NCBI RefSeq assembly: GCF_964204645.1
Contig: NC_134031.1
Coordinates: 9,338,501 to 9,402,500 of the forward strand
Reading direction: 5' to 3'
Origin: Tubulanus polymorphus
Lineage: Eukaryota > Nemertea > Palaeonemertea > Tubulaniformes > Tubulanidae
Length of the DNA: 64,000 nt
Part shown: piece by piece, positions 38,700-50,345 of the stretch
Position numbering within the stretch: position 1 is the stretch's first letter
Layout: every line of letters starts with the position of its first letter
Translations under genes and position numbers: made by a program
Notes under the pieces: generated by a model
What the model saw: the letters and a program-made list of their open reading frames with translations, nothing else
What the model was told of the DNA's origin: nothing
The model's database searches: none

Positions 38700-39535
38700 C
38701 ATTTGCATATACGTGATTCTTTTACGCATGGCCCTTATCAGCCACCATACTAAAGCCTTAAGGTCGCGTAAAACTCGATAAACACTTCAAGCGACACAGC
38801 GAACGATCTCCTTTCCCCTACAGCGAACGCTTAACCTAGTAGAGGCTACTAGCCTATGTAGGCCTATGTATATGCGTAGGCCTAACATCCGGACAGATTG
38901 GTCGTAGGCCTATTGAATTTAACAACCCACCTAAATATCGTAAATTTTGTTTTGAAGTTCAATCCAATGAGTCCGTTAATAAACGCAACAATTGTACTGC
39001 GTTTGTTTGATACAGTAAAGCTCAGTACCGGTAGGCCTAAAGCCGCGTCAAACTCGATAAACACTTCAAGCGACACAGCAAACGATCCCTTTCCCCCACA
39101 GCGAACGCTTACTCCGAATGTCAAGTGAGTCCAGCATACGGATAGGAGTGTGTTATATACTTGTATTTAGTAAATAACTTGTGCATTTGACAATGATCGG
39201 TATGTACTGTAGGAAATATAGAGTATTGATGGTATTGATATAGAGGTTGAAGCCCGCGGCCGAATAAAGTAATATATTCTTTCATTTTGATACCTCGTCG
39301 ACATAACAGCTTTTCTCCGCTATATCTCTTCGGCGTGTTTAGTTTAGGCCTACGATTCCCCGGTACACTAAAGATTTATCTTAGTAAATACACGGTTAAT
39401 TCGGTGAAGAAAAATAGGTATTGTTATACTAACTCCTTGAAACCCGCAGCCAAATCACTGGTAGTAATAAATTAATGTACTCGATTTGATTCTCATGATG
39501 AGGAGAAACTCACAGCTGATCCCCGGAACGACGAT
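38700..39535. repeat. right copy of direct repeat flanking minisatellite array 4
   Basis: Matches 36190-36902 (CATCCGGACAGATTGGTCG at 38888, CGGCGTGTTTAGTTTAGGCC at 39330). The first 60 bases, ending GTCGCGTAAAACTCGATAAA, also contain an internal duplicate of the AACTCGATAAACACTTCAAG segment seen at 39050. Confidence 0.85.
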
Positions 39536-39977
39536 GTAGTAACACACGTCGATTCGTCGATGTTTACGGCTCGACAGTGCTTTTAAAATCTAAAGTAGTA
39601 AATTTCCAGTGTATCGGTAATATGATTTGATGAGGAAAATGGGCTATTGTTAAAATCACTGTTTGAAGACCGCGACTGAATTTGAAGTCTGCGGCAATAA
39701 ATTAGTTCATTTATACTTGAATTGATAATCGAAGTGACAGTCGGCCTGCGGGTTGATTTCGGGATGACGACTCGAAAAACATGTCGCCCCATTGAATGGG
39801 GCTAAATTTTCGATGTTTACGGCCCGACAGCGCTTTTGTAACGATGATTCGTGAAAAAACACGCGGGCTATTTGTAGATCTCAGTGAGCTGAACGATATT
39901 ATATGGATTGTATATGAAACAGTTGTAAGGTAACAAAGCCTATGTTCTTTTGGTAAAAATAGTGTGGAAGAAAATAA
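39536..39977. repeat. interspersed repeat, paralogue of 12594-12872
   Basis: Contains GATGTTTACGGCTCGACAG and, at 39815, a second GATGTTTACGGCCCGACAG, so it is itself internally duplicated. The part from 39718 matches 12594-12872 base by base with scattered changes. Confidence 0.7.
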
Positions 39978-40412
39978 TAATAATAATAATCACGCGGATA
40001 TCAATAGGGTTTTCTGTGAAATAACAGAAAACCCTAATAATCACGCGGATATCAATAGGGTTTTCTGTGAAATAACAGAAAACCCTAATAATCACGCGGA
40101 TATCAATAGGGTTTTCTGTGAAATAACAGAAAACCCTAATAATAATCACGCGGATATCAATAGGGTTTTCTGTGAAATAATAGAAAACCCTAATAATAAT
40201 CACGCGGATATCAATAGGGTTTTCTGTGAAATAACAGAAATCCCTAATAATAAGAAACACGCGAATCTCAATAGGGTTTTCTGTGATGTAACAGAAAACC
40301 CTAATAAGAAACACGCGAATCTCAATAGGGTTTTCTGTGATGTAACAGAAACCCTAATAATAAGAAACACGCGAATCTCAATAGGGTTTTCTGTGATGTA
40401 ACAGAAAACGCT
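39978..40412. repeat. 51-54 bp hairpin minisatellite
   Basis: Eight units, each containing CACGCGGATATCAA (or CACGCGAATCTCAA), then AGGGTTTTCTGT, a 6-base loop, ACAGAAAACCCT, so every unit can form a 12-bp hairpin. Length differences come mostly as multiples of three (AATAAT runs), so both strands stay open over much of the array. Two subtypes (GTGAAATAAC and GTGATGTAAC loops) are arranged in blocks. Confidence 0.93.
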
Positions 40413-40414
40413 AA

Positions 40415-40546
40415 TTATTATTGAAACTAGAAGGTATCACAATTCTTTCAATTCTAACAGCTGTAACTATGTTATTTACAACAATTGGTCTAGCTATTTC
40501 AAATTCATTAAAATCTACGCCTACACCCAATAAACCGGATAAACCT
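40415..40546 (+). pseudogene. fragment of coiled-coil membrane protein gene, copy C
   Basis: Encodes TILTAVTMLFTTIGLAISNS with small changes and then LKSTPTPNKPDKPP, as in 25165-26628. It breaks off at CCTCC and continues directly with the promoter-like sequence AGTATCATTTTATAATAC of the rightward cluster. In an intact element these two pieces lie on opposite strands about 6 kb apart, so an inversion plus deletion has joined them. Confidence 0.85.
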
Positions 40547-40603
40547 CCTAGTATCATTTTATAATACTTATAATATTTTTCTTATTAAATTTCTCTAATA
40601 TAA

Positions 40604-41206
40604 ATGTAAAAGAAATCGAGTAAGAATAGTATTGATATTGAAAAAACATTAGATGATTTGGGTATAAGTGATAATAAGGATCCAGTTGTTTCTAATTCTA
40701 TTCAAGTTAATAACAATATTGATTATGAATACTATTTATATTTTAAGCACCATCTAGAATTATTAATTGCTGGCGGAAAATCTAAAGAGTTTTTAACTAA
40801 GATAATTACTTTTCAAGCATTAGATGCTATGAAACCAGATAAAGTAATAAAATATTTTTAGATTTATGAAGAAGCTAGATTAGCTAGAATAAATGATTCT
40901 ATTTCAGATAGTATTATAAAATGTTATTCAAAATTATGTAACCGGTTAATACCAATTGATGATGAAAATAAATTATATAGTGATTTGAAAAATGACTATT
41001 TAGTTATGACTGAATTACAAAAATGGGTTGGATATGCTTCATTCCAATTAGGATCGGTTATGACATTAATTTCTACTGGTGTCATAACATTTTCGAACAT
41101 CAAACCTATGGAATATAAATCAGGTAAGAACGAAACAGATGTACTACAACCAAACGGCGAAACAGAAAATGAATCAGAACAAAAACTAACTAAAATAAAT
41201 GAGTGA
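40604..41206 (+). pseudogene. 200-residue protein homologue, copy C, two nonsense codons
   Basis: Same length as 19330-19932 with no indels, but codon 2 is TAA and a second stop (TAG at 40859-40861) follows KVIKYF. The remainder, such as LQKWVGYASFQLGSVMTLIS, is nearly identical. The lack of indels shows that the inactivation is by point mutation and fairly recent. Confidence 0.88.
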
Positions 41207-41566
41207 TGATGTTAAGAAAAAGGCTAGATCAGAGAAACAAATTAAATGGGCAAGAGAATTAAGTAAAAAATCTGCAGGATTAAAAAAAAGCTAAGAAAAA
41301 GAAATTAACTGATATAAATTAATCACAGAAATTATCTGATATTGATTCAAATAATAATCCATCTGATTCTTCTAATTGTGGAAGAAATAATTACTTATAT
41401 ATTACAAATTGGATTAGTAACAGTTATTATATTCTCTGGTGTAATATATAAATATAAGTGTAAATCTGATGATAATGATTCCGATGATAATAAACCTATT
41501 ATACCAGAAAATAAGTCAAATCATAAAACCATTGAAACTAAATCTAAATTATTATTAATGGATTAA
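41199..41566 (+). pseudogene. basic membrane protein homologue, copy C, frameshifted
   Basis: Starts ATGAGTGATGATG overlapping the upstream stop, as in copy B. An extra A in the AAAAAAAAGC run at about 41283-41291 shifts the frame, and a TAA replaces GAA at about 41320. The region corresponding to the 27-bp insertion of copy B is a clean join here (CTGATATTGATTC at 41336-41348). The C-terminal anchor and acidic tail are still readable. Confidence 0.85.
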
Positions 41567-41572
41567 AATAAG

Positions 41573-42402
41573 ATGAAAAAAGAACAATATTTAAGAGATT
41601 TATATTACAACCCAGAAAGTGAAGTATCATATTCTAACGTTTCAGAATTATGGAATAAAATTAAATCTGATAATGAAAATATAAAATATAGTGAATTAAA
41701 ATCATGGTTACAAAATCAACCAACATATCAAATCCACAAGAAAATGATAAAACTTATTTAACAAGAAAAGTTATGGGTTCATATACCGATCAACAATGGC
41801 AAGCAGATTTAATTGACATGAAGAACTTAGAAGAATACAACAAAGGATATTTCTGGATACTGAATGTTATAGACATATTCTGTCGATACGCATGGTCAAT
41901 TCCAATCAAAAATAAAACTGGTATAGAAGTGACAAATGCTTTTAAATCAATATTTAAAGAAGCTATTCCAGATAAGATACAATTTGATGAAGGTAAGGAA
42001 TTTTATAACAAACATTTCAAAAAACTATTATCTGATAACGATGTAGAGTATTTTTCAACACACTCAGATAAAAAAGCATCTATTATAGAAAGATTTAATA
42101 AAACATCGAAAACTAGAATGTGGAAATATTTTACTGCTAATGAAACATATGAATATATCGATGCGTTAGATGATTTGGTGAAAGGTTATAATAATTCTAA
42201 ACATAGAAATATTAGGTTATTTCTATGAACAAGAATTATCACTTGTACCAAACCCAGATGAAATAGGATACAAAATAGAAAAAGTATTAAAAACAAAAAC
42301 TCTTAAAGGAAAAAAGTATTCTTTGGTAAAATATATAAAGGATATGATGATAAATTTAATGAATGGATTTTATCTAGTAAAATTAAAAGAATAAATGAAT
42401 AA
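41573..42402 (+). pseudogene. integrase homologue, copy C, frameshift and internal deletion
   Basis: The N-terminus MKKEQYLRDLYYNPESEVSY is conserved; small changes near 41745-41755 shift the frame; the catalytic core QWQADLIDM, FDEGKEF and IIERFNKT follows. At about 42206 a segment equivalent to 20947-21203 (257 bp) is missing, removing the linker and SH3-like region. The chromodomain remnant then has a further 2-base insertion. It is not functional. Confidence 0.9.
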
Positions 42403-43005
42403 AGATTTATTTATATTTGAACCGCATAATATGTTAGTTACTGGAGTAACCAATTGTGGTAAAACACATTTCATATTAAACTTGTTAGAAACTATTTTTA
42501 AGAATCATTTTGATAATATAATATTATTCTGTCCTACTTATGAAATGAATAAAACATATAATAGAGATATAGTTAAGATAAAAAAGTTTATTATATTAGA
42601 TCCTAAAACAGTAAAAGAAAATTTAGATAATTGTATTAAAATAGCAATTGATACTTATAAAGGATCAAATACATTATTCATTATAGATGATTGCGCTAAT
42701 TTACATGATTCAAAAGTGAGAGAAAGTGAGTTATGTTATTTAGCTTTCTCTGGGAGACATTTGGGATAACAACATGGGTTTTGAATCAAAAATATAATTC
42801 AATTGTTAAAGACTTTAGGGAGAATATAAGATTTCTAGTTTTATTTTATAACAAAGATAAAAAATCTATGCAACAATCATTGGAAGAAAATCAAATTATA
42901 CCTACTGAGTTACATGATGAATATATGAATGAATTAAAGAATAATAAAGGTTCAAAATTATTACTGAGACTACAATTTCCATATGAATATAAATTTATAA
43001 AATAA
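42395..43005 (+). pseudogene. packaging ATPase homologue, copy C, one-base loss
   Basis: Walker A GVTNCGKTHF and Walker B TLFIIDDCAN are intact; one T is lost in CATTTGGG at about 42763, shifting the frame for the last third, which is otherwise preserved (SIVKDFRENIRFLVLFYNKD). A change FKDKKF to KIKKF upstream reflects a small in-frame deletion. Confidence 0.9.
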
Positions 43006-43144
43006 CTATTTATATATCTATCTATCTATTCTATAAGAGCTCGTTAATTACTCGTTACTTTTTTACTAACACTTTTATATTGAATAATCTATCAATTTAT
43101 ATGTTATTCATATATATTCTATTCATGTATATAAATATTTTAAG
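43006..43144. other. copy C end region
   Basis: TACTTTTTTACTAACACTTT and ATATTGAATAATCT match the region ahead of the terminal palindrome in copy A (10375-10505). In copy C this follows the ATPase directly, so the leftward gene block has been deleted between them. A (TCTA)n tract is at 43013-43030. Confidence 0.6.
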
Positions 43145-43344
43145 AGTAATAGGGGTTTAGTTGTTCTAGGTTAAAGGTTGAATGGTCGAGCTCATTAAAA
43201 ACAATAATATTAAAAGTAATTTAAAACTATAATATATTTTCATAGCCGTGTGTATTTCAGTTAAATAATAGAATAATTATTATTATTAAAATATATTTGA
43301 TTATATGAAGTTGTGTATTGTAAATAAATAAATTGGTCGCGGAG
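43145..43344. repeat. half of a Polinton terminal palindrome, copy C
   Basis: Begins AGTAATAGGGGTTTAGTTG and runs through CGTGTGTATTTCAG to AATTGGTCGCGGAG, where it stops inside the apical hairpin. The other half of the palindrome is missing and the fold-back unit follows. Confidence 0.9.
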
Positions 43345-44251
43345 CTTTAAAAATTTGTGTTCTAGTATAATATCCGAAGGTTTAACTATCGGACACATAA
43401 AAGATTCGCCATAATCAAAGTTTTTAAGAAAATCTTTCTTCGAGAAAGAAAGATCTTTAAAAGAACGATTGGCGTCAAACTAATCCATAATGGACAGTTG
43501 TGAATTTATTGAATAATCCACCTGAGAAATTTAAAGATTTCGAAGCGAAATTTATTCATATAAATCAAAAATGCATGAATAACTTGACGTTATTTGCGGG
43601 TCTCATGAAACACTTTCGTGCGCTCTTTTTAAATCTAAAATAGCATGAATACATGCCTGTTTCGTTGTAAACAAGGTTAAATTCCAAACGCACATGAAAT
43701 ATGGAGCCTGGATCACACGATATACAAATCTTGAATTTTCTCTAACTACGTAGGCCCTTTCCAAATGGGAATTGTTCAGTTTTTTAACGGCCGACATTCA
43801 GAGGCACCTAAAAAACCGGTTGTATAGCACTTGAGATTTTCAGTGTAGCGCACATCTCACATCGACTCGGCTCGCGGTCGGTGGTTTAATGGGAACACAT
43901 CTGGTTGTTACTAGTTTAACAGTTGACGAATTCAGAAAACTTTTTTCAAATGTTTTTAATAACTTTTTAAACATACTATTCTTCTTAATTACATTTCGCT
44001 GATTCCATAGATATTTTTTCATGAAAATTGCTCCAGTTATAACGGATTTAAACATACGTGTAAAATGATTATTTTCAAAATATTCTATTTTCTCCGATTT
44101 TGAAGAAATTCTGACACAATATCATCTCCATTCGACACATGATTTTACTTCGGCGCCTTTGAAGGGAGTGTCACTTGTTGTTGAGTTCATATTTAGTCAA
44201 ACAAGAAGATATGCCTGATTCCTTTTTAGAATTTAGATTTCGACGGATATC
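43345..44251 (+). repeat. left arm of fold-back unit
   Basis: Inverted copy of 47343-48251, from CTTTAAAAATTTGTGTTCTA to CGACGGATATC. Confidence 0.88.
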
Positions 44252-47200
44252 GAAGGACATGATTCCATAGGACCCATACCAGAGACATTTTGTTCAGACA
44301 AGGACTATTAGTTAAACACTTATCTTCATTTTCAGCAATTAACGATCTGGTGAATTAATTAGTGATTCGGTCTTTCGGTGGTTCGAGATAAAATGCCCGC
44401 AAAATAAGAACCTAACGAACCAGGGCTGACCACAAATTGCCCAACAGATAAATTTTCGAAACGACACAATCCAATCATGTTTGGTATCAAATGTGGCGTG
44501 GACCATGGTCTTTTAACTGACCAATGCATGACCAGTACTGACCATATAGTAAATTATTTGTTTGCAAACAATTAAGTTGTTTGGTGTCAAATAACTAGAT
44601 ATGATGTGGGCATTAATCTAAAAATTGTTTAACTGACCAATGCTTGACCAGTACAGACCAGTTACCAGTGCTAACCAGAACCCCCATAAGTAATTTATAT
44701 GTTTAGTGAATCCTTCGTTAGTACTACTAGCTCTTACATTTAAATTTGTCGCTTGAAAAAGTCTTGTCCGATTTTTGTTGTAGGTAGCGAGCTAACTTTG
44801 AAATTCCGCTAAAATGCATAAGATTTTTACGTAGGGTTTTGAACGAACAACGTTTCCATTTGTAATTGTAACGTGCGCATTTGAGCCTGTAACGTGCACA
44901 TTTCACTCGCGTGAACGTGCGTATCGGTACCAACATGCGAGACTTGTCAAACTTTTACGATCAAGACTTTTAAACTGAACAAAGAAGATATCATATCAGA
45001 TGGAATGATAATGTAGTAGTTTGGACTGTTTCGTAGCTGCTGTCCACTGACCACAGATAAAAGCTAATTGCCTGATATGAAATATATTTTTGTTATAGAG
45101 ATGTAGTAGATCAGTGAGAATTCAAACTTATGGTTAATTTTGAGTGATCACAACGCTAACCAATAGAGAAAGCTGTAAGGCCTAAGAAAAGATGCATTAA
45201 GTATAACATATCTTTCAATATAATGATGAAGTATTCAACTGGCCATCACAACAATAGTTTGACTTATCTTATTGAAAAATACCGGAGTGTTAATGGGAAA
45301 ACCTTGAATTCGAAACAATTCCACACTCAATCGTTTACTTTGAAAACACAATTTGCATTTTGTGGACATGTATTTTTTTCTGCACCAAAAGCATGAAGTA
45401 TATTATCTTTGCTTGTAAAAATTTGAAATTTTGGGGAAGATTTTTGGCCTCGTTAACCTGTGAACACGTCCTTCATAAATTTTCTAAGACCGACCCTTGA
45501 AATAATGCTGAGAGTTTCGAGGATAATTTTGGTAGGATGTAAACTTAGGCCGCTTCGTATCCGTGGATGGTTGCTAATTATTGATTCTATAAACAATAAT
45601 CATAAGTACCATGAGATTCGATAGAATATCGTTTTTCAATCATACGTACACGAATTATCGCGATATAAAGATAAATAATATGTTCATATACTTTTTAGGT
45701 CTTATAATGTATATTTCTTTAGTAGTATAAATAAAGAGTGGATCAGCAGGCCACCTGAGACCACTCCACGATCTAAGGTCAGTTGCCAAAAGTTAGTAAG
45801 TTTACCAGTGGATAGTTTACATTTATAATGACAATTAAATTTTCATTGCTAAAATAACTTTGTACTTGTTGACTCAAAAGCAGAGAATTGAAAATACGAT
45901 AATACGATACGAAAACTCAGTGTACAAATTCAAAAAGATTATCTCTAGTGAGGGATCGAACGTTGTGTCGTAATTTTCTAATGATAAAACATGGTTTGAA
46001 ATTTGAAATGTGTACATAGTTGATCTTTTTCAGTGTATTTAGTCATGTATCATATTGGATGATGGTTAATTTAAACTATCTTTTGAGAAACGGGTCCCAG
46101 AGCTGTATCCTTTACTCCTGTAATAGAGGATGCAATCTATTTGCGACAAACAGCTAGTGCAAATAGCTAGAAAAGGTAACAATAGTGCATTGGCAAACTT
46201 ACATTGGTTGTTTAGGTTTTTAGAAGGGGAGAATTTGTGGGAAAATTAATCATTACTGAGATATATCCGTGGCGAGCTTTTCCAGGGATTTAAAAAGTTG
46301 AGCTGTACACAAGGAATTTTGTGTAGTCCAATATCCGTGATTACCTCTGGCGTGGAGAGTTACAATCTAAAACCAACCCTAGAGTCAAATATTTTACCAC
46401 AATTTTTTATGATCAATAAAAAGATTGAGTAATAGACATTCAAACAGTATTATCTAAATTCCACTCCATTTTAAACTCATTCATCTCTACACAAACTTCA
46501 ACTTGTTGAACAGTCCACATTAAAATTAGGGACCACTATTCTTGCTCATCTACACTGGCTACCAATCTAACAAAGGATTAAATTTGAGTGTTTGATGTTA
46601 TAACAATACCAGTCTGAATTATGGATTCGGTTTCTACTTTTTAATTGAACATTTATATCACATATTGGGCATCATTTTTACCAGTATATATGGAATAACC
46701 TATCCATATATCACGTTCAATTTTATATAATCTGATTTTTGAGATGTCATTCAATCAATGCATTCACATGCGGTCGTTGCTTTCAATAGCCACCACGGAC
46801 TGGCACCTTATTATTTCTTTGGCGATACCATTGGCGGACGATCCCACGCGTTTCTTGCTCCAGCCCTAGAATGCTCAATGTTCGTCATGAACCCCGATTT
46901 GAATTTAAATTCAAAATACTCCTAAAACACACCTGTTAACTAGATTACTCTAAAACACCTTTATGTGCAAGAATCAGTGAAATTGGCGCTTTATCAGTTG
47001 TATTCATCATTCGTACCCACGAATCTCGTATCGTATCCTATGAATGTGGAGACCCATCCTCGTAAAGAGAACGAATAGGCTCTATTGCGTTCATATCATT
47101 TGATATGAGGCTACGTGTCATCTTCAATTGAAATCACGTTGTTTTTTTAAAGGGTGGGCGAGAATATATTCTTATGTTTTTGTTTCTCTGAATGTTGCTA

Positions 47201-47342
47201 TTTAAGAGTTCAATAATTTTAGTCTACCAAACAAAGGATTTTCCGTATGTTTCGTGACATGTTTTTCCATAACCCTAGGAGAGCATTTTAGGTATTTTTT
47301 TGCGGATGACCGAAAGCTGCTGTCCCTTTCTAGTAATTTGAT
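44252..47342. other. interior of fold-back unit, no gene seen
   Basis: AT-rich with frequent stops on both strands. A motif TGACCAATGC.TGACCAGTAC occurs at 44518 and 44635, the complement of the TGGTCAGT words repeated at 49066-49560. I see no transposase, reverse transcriptase or RNA gene. Confidence 0.5.
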
Positions 47343-48251
47343 GATATCCGTCGAAATCTAAATTCTAAAAAGGAATCAGGCATATCTTCTTGTTTGACTA
47401 AATATGAACTCAACAACAAGTGACACTCCCTTCAAAGGCGCCGAAGTAAAATCATGTGTCGAGTGGAGATGATATTGTGTCAGAATTTCTTCAAAATCGG
47501 AGAATATAGAATATTTTGAAAATAATCATTTTACACGTATGTTTAAATCCGTTATAACTGGAGCAATTTTCATGAAAAAATATCTATGGAATCAGCGAAA
47601 TGTAACTAAGAAGAATACTATGTTTAAAAAGTTATCAAAGACATTTGAAAAAAGTTTTCTGAATTCGTCAACTGTTAAACTAGTAACAACCAGATGTGTT
47701 CCCATTAAACCACCGACCGCGAGCCGAGTCGATGTGAGATGTGCCCTACACTGAAAATCTCAAGTGCTATACAACGGTTTTTTAGGTGCCTCTGAATGTC
47801 GGCCGTTAAAAAACTGAACAATTCCCATTTGGAAAGGGTCTACGTAGTTCGAGAAAATTCAAGATCTGTATATCGTGTGATACAGGCTCCATATTTCATG
47901 TGCGTTTGGAATTTAACCTTGTTTATAACGAAACACGCATGTATTTATGCTATTTTAGATTTAAAAAGAGCGCACGAAAGTGTTTCATGAGACCCGCAAA
48001 TAACGTCAAGTTATTCATGCATTTTTGATTTATATGAATAAATTTCGCTTCGAAATCTTTAAATTTCTCAGCAGGTGGATTATTCAATAAATTCACAACA
48101 GTCCATTATGGATTAGTTTGACGCCAATCGTTCTTTTAAAGATCTTTCTTTCTCGAAGAAAGATTTTCTTAAAAACTTTGATTATGGCGAATCTTTTATG
48201 TATCCGATAGTTAAACCTTCGGGTATTATACTAGAACACAAATTTTTAAAG
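47343..48251 (-). repeat. right arm of fold-back unit
   Basis: Inverted copy of 43345-44251. Similarity stops sharply at AATTTTTAAAG (48251). Confidence 0.88.
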
Positions 48252-49065
48252 ATATTCATAACATACTGAAGGATATCACAGTTTATACCCGAAGATATAT
48301 ATAGTTGGATAGATCTTTTTGTTTCGACTCGCATGCGACAGTAAAAACGGTACTTGATATAATAAGTGAACTTCATCATTGATATTTTCACTAATCTACT
48401 TGAATTCCAAAAAAGAACTGACAATGAAAAAGGGTTACAGCTGTGACTGATATCACTCCAAATTTCAATTCCTATGAACACTTTTCATATAAAGAAAACT
48501 ATTAACGAAACAGTTTTTAGAGGCGAAGAATCCGCGTTACCATCGAATTTTCATAACTTGAAGGAATGGTTAATGCCTCGGTGATCACTGGTCTAGTACG
48601 CGGTTTTCTGAAATGAAAGTGGCCAAGTCTAAAGAACAACTATTGTATCACATGATTTCAAATATTAGGAACCCAAATGCGTTTAATGATTTAATTAATT
48701 GGTATCGCGCAGATTGGTTGAAAGACGGGTGTTAGTCACCTTGTGATTTAATTGTTTTTCATGCATCGATTAATTAATCTTATTATAACTTATTTGTAGG
48801 CGCTTCCCGCAAACATTTTCTATTCGTTGAGTTTTCAAACGCAGTACTGTTCAGATGATTCGAGTCAAGTAGTAAAAAAGTTTATGTATTAGCATTACTA
48901 TGCAGTGAAAATAACGCACTGCGGCAAGTGAGGTGCTGTGATCCAGATGTGTAACCCATTTATGGGTAATAAATTTCCATCATGTCAACGCCATTCAAAA
49001 ACAGTAGCAAAACATTCTGCTGGTTTCTAGAAATAGCAATACGACGACAAGCACTTTCGAATTCG
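48252..49065. other. no feature seen
   Basis: About 0.8 kb of AT-rich sequence without long frames or obvious repeats on either strand. Confidence 0.4.
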
Positions 49066-49560
49066 ACCACGATATTTGAGAAGTTTCACTTGGGCAGTGG
49101 TGGTCAGTGATGGTCAATTTATGAATTTTAATGGCGAATCCTTTCTAGTTTCACACCAAATGCGGTACCGGTATATCGTTCTTTCAAGAAGTTGCAATTG
49201 GTCAGTGGTGGTCAGTGATGGTCAATTTATTAATTTTCAATGGCGAATCCTTTCTAGTTTCACATCAAATGCGGTACCGGTATATCGTTCTTTCAAGAAG
49301 TTTCAATTGGTCAGTGGTGGTCAGTGATGGTCAATTTATTAATTTTCAATGGCGAATCCTTTCTAGTTTCACATCTAATGCGGTACCGGTATATCGTTCT
49401 TTCAAGAAGTTTAAATTGGTCAGTGGTGGTCAGTGATGGTCAATTTATTAATTTTCAATGGCGAATCCTTTCTAGTTTGACACCATAACGCGGTATATCG
49501 TTTTCATATTCGAGAAGTTTGAATTGGTCATTGGTGGTCAGTGATGGTCAGTGATGAATT
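49066..49560 (+). repeat. tandem repeat of about 109 bp (four to five units)
   Basis: Units contain TTGGTCAGTGGTGGTCAGTG, AATGGCGAATCCTTTCTAG and GCGGTACCGGTATATCGTTC. Units 2 to 4 are almost identical; unit 1 and the last are diverged. Open frames here (such as MVNLLIFNGESFLVSHQMRY) follow the repeat and are not convincing genes. Confidence 0.92.
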
Positions 49561-50337
49561 TGCAATGACGATTCCTTAGTAGTTTGAAAACAAACATTAC
49601 ATGATAAATTTCCAAAATTCGATGTCAAGTGTTCAGACTCGGGGATATCTCAATTGGTCAGTTACTGACCATCATGGTATCACCATTGTGGTCTATAGCT
49701 CAAATGAAACATGTGGAACCGACGAAGAGGCCCAAAAGCGTTAAGTCATTTCCTGGAGTGACGTGATCCAAAAATGCCCTAACTGGAAAAGGCAGTCTCT
49801 CAATTGGATGAAACCAAATTGGACAGGACAATTAAAATTTGGGAAGGTCACAGGAAGTGGTCTTTCTACGAAGCCCACGCGGTGAGCGTATTATTTGAAA
49901 TCTTTTTTTTTAACCACCATGTACCACGAAGTAATAAGCATCGTTGCAAGCACTTGAAACAGCCATTAACCACTTGAAACTGTCAGATCAAACATCATAC
50001 CGCGTCCCCGCAAAGAGGGGTGGTTCAGCAAACCGGAGTTTTCATTGGCCTCTCTTGACTACCCCGCCAGTACGGGTAGCCGAGCAAACCGGAAAACTCA
50101 TAATGGTTAACGGCAAAATACATAAGAATATTGGGACTCGAAACCGCTAGCATTGGAATCAACGTTTCATGTAAGAATTCTACATTTGTCCCGTGAGAGG
50201 ACCCATGTCCCGTCACAGGCCCGGGTCCTCTCCACGGGACGCTGCAGTTAAACTCATATGTGCAGAATTGTAGCTCATCAACTGAAGTGTTTTATCGCGG
50301 TGAGTTTTATAAATGTCTGAGTTGACTACCGGTGGTG
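49561..50337. other. mostly featureless, with a GC-rich hairpin
   Basis: At 50189-50241 GTCCCGTGAGAGGACCC pairs with GGGTCCTCTCCACGGGAC, a strong stem with one interruption. AGCAAACCGGA occurs twice (50027 and 50084). No gene. Confidence 0.45.
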
Positions 50338-50345
50338 TGTGCAGG
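50338..50345. other. target duplication TGTGCAGG of outer MITE (left)
   Basis: Exact match to 52300-52307. Confidence 0.88.

Larger units (their letters stand above)
40415..43344. mobile_element. Polinton copy C, rearranged and truncated
   Basis: Contains, in order: a short piece of the coiled-coil protein gene; the promoter region and rightward cluster (200-residue protein, basic membrane protein, integrase, ATPase), all broken; a leader-like end region; and half of the terminal palindrome, ending abruptly at 43344. The whole leftward gene block and the other end are missing. Left boundary abuts the hairpin minisatellite. Confidence 0.9.
43345..48251. mobile_element. fold-back unit with 0.9-kb inverted arms
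   Basis: 43345-44251 and 47343-48251 are inverted copies (about 95 percent or more by eye), for example GACGCCAATCGTTC near 48121 with its complement near 43460. The 3.1-kb interior shows no open frame of note. The arms carry paired short frames (MFKSVITGAIFMKKYLWNQR in both), which are copies of one sequence and probably not genes. No terminal duplication was found; the left arm starts exactly where Polinton copy C is cut. Confidence 0.75.

Noticed and set aside
39940-40401. Open frames on both strands across the hairpin minisatellite (17-residue repeats)
   Set aside because: Unit length is a multiple of three and both strands are open; no start context or domain supports a protein.
43603-44055. 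Short frames duplicated in both arms of the fold-back unit (also 47539-47990)
   Set aside because: Duplicated because the DNA arms are duplicated; lengths of 64-71 residues and composition give no support for genes.
49076-49436. Frames over the 109-bp tandem repeat
   Set aside because: Repeat-driven, no domain, and adjacent frames overlap in the same sequence.
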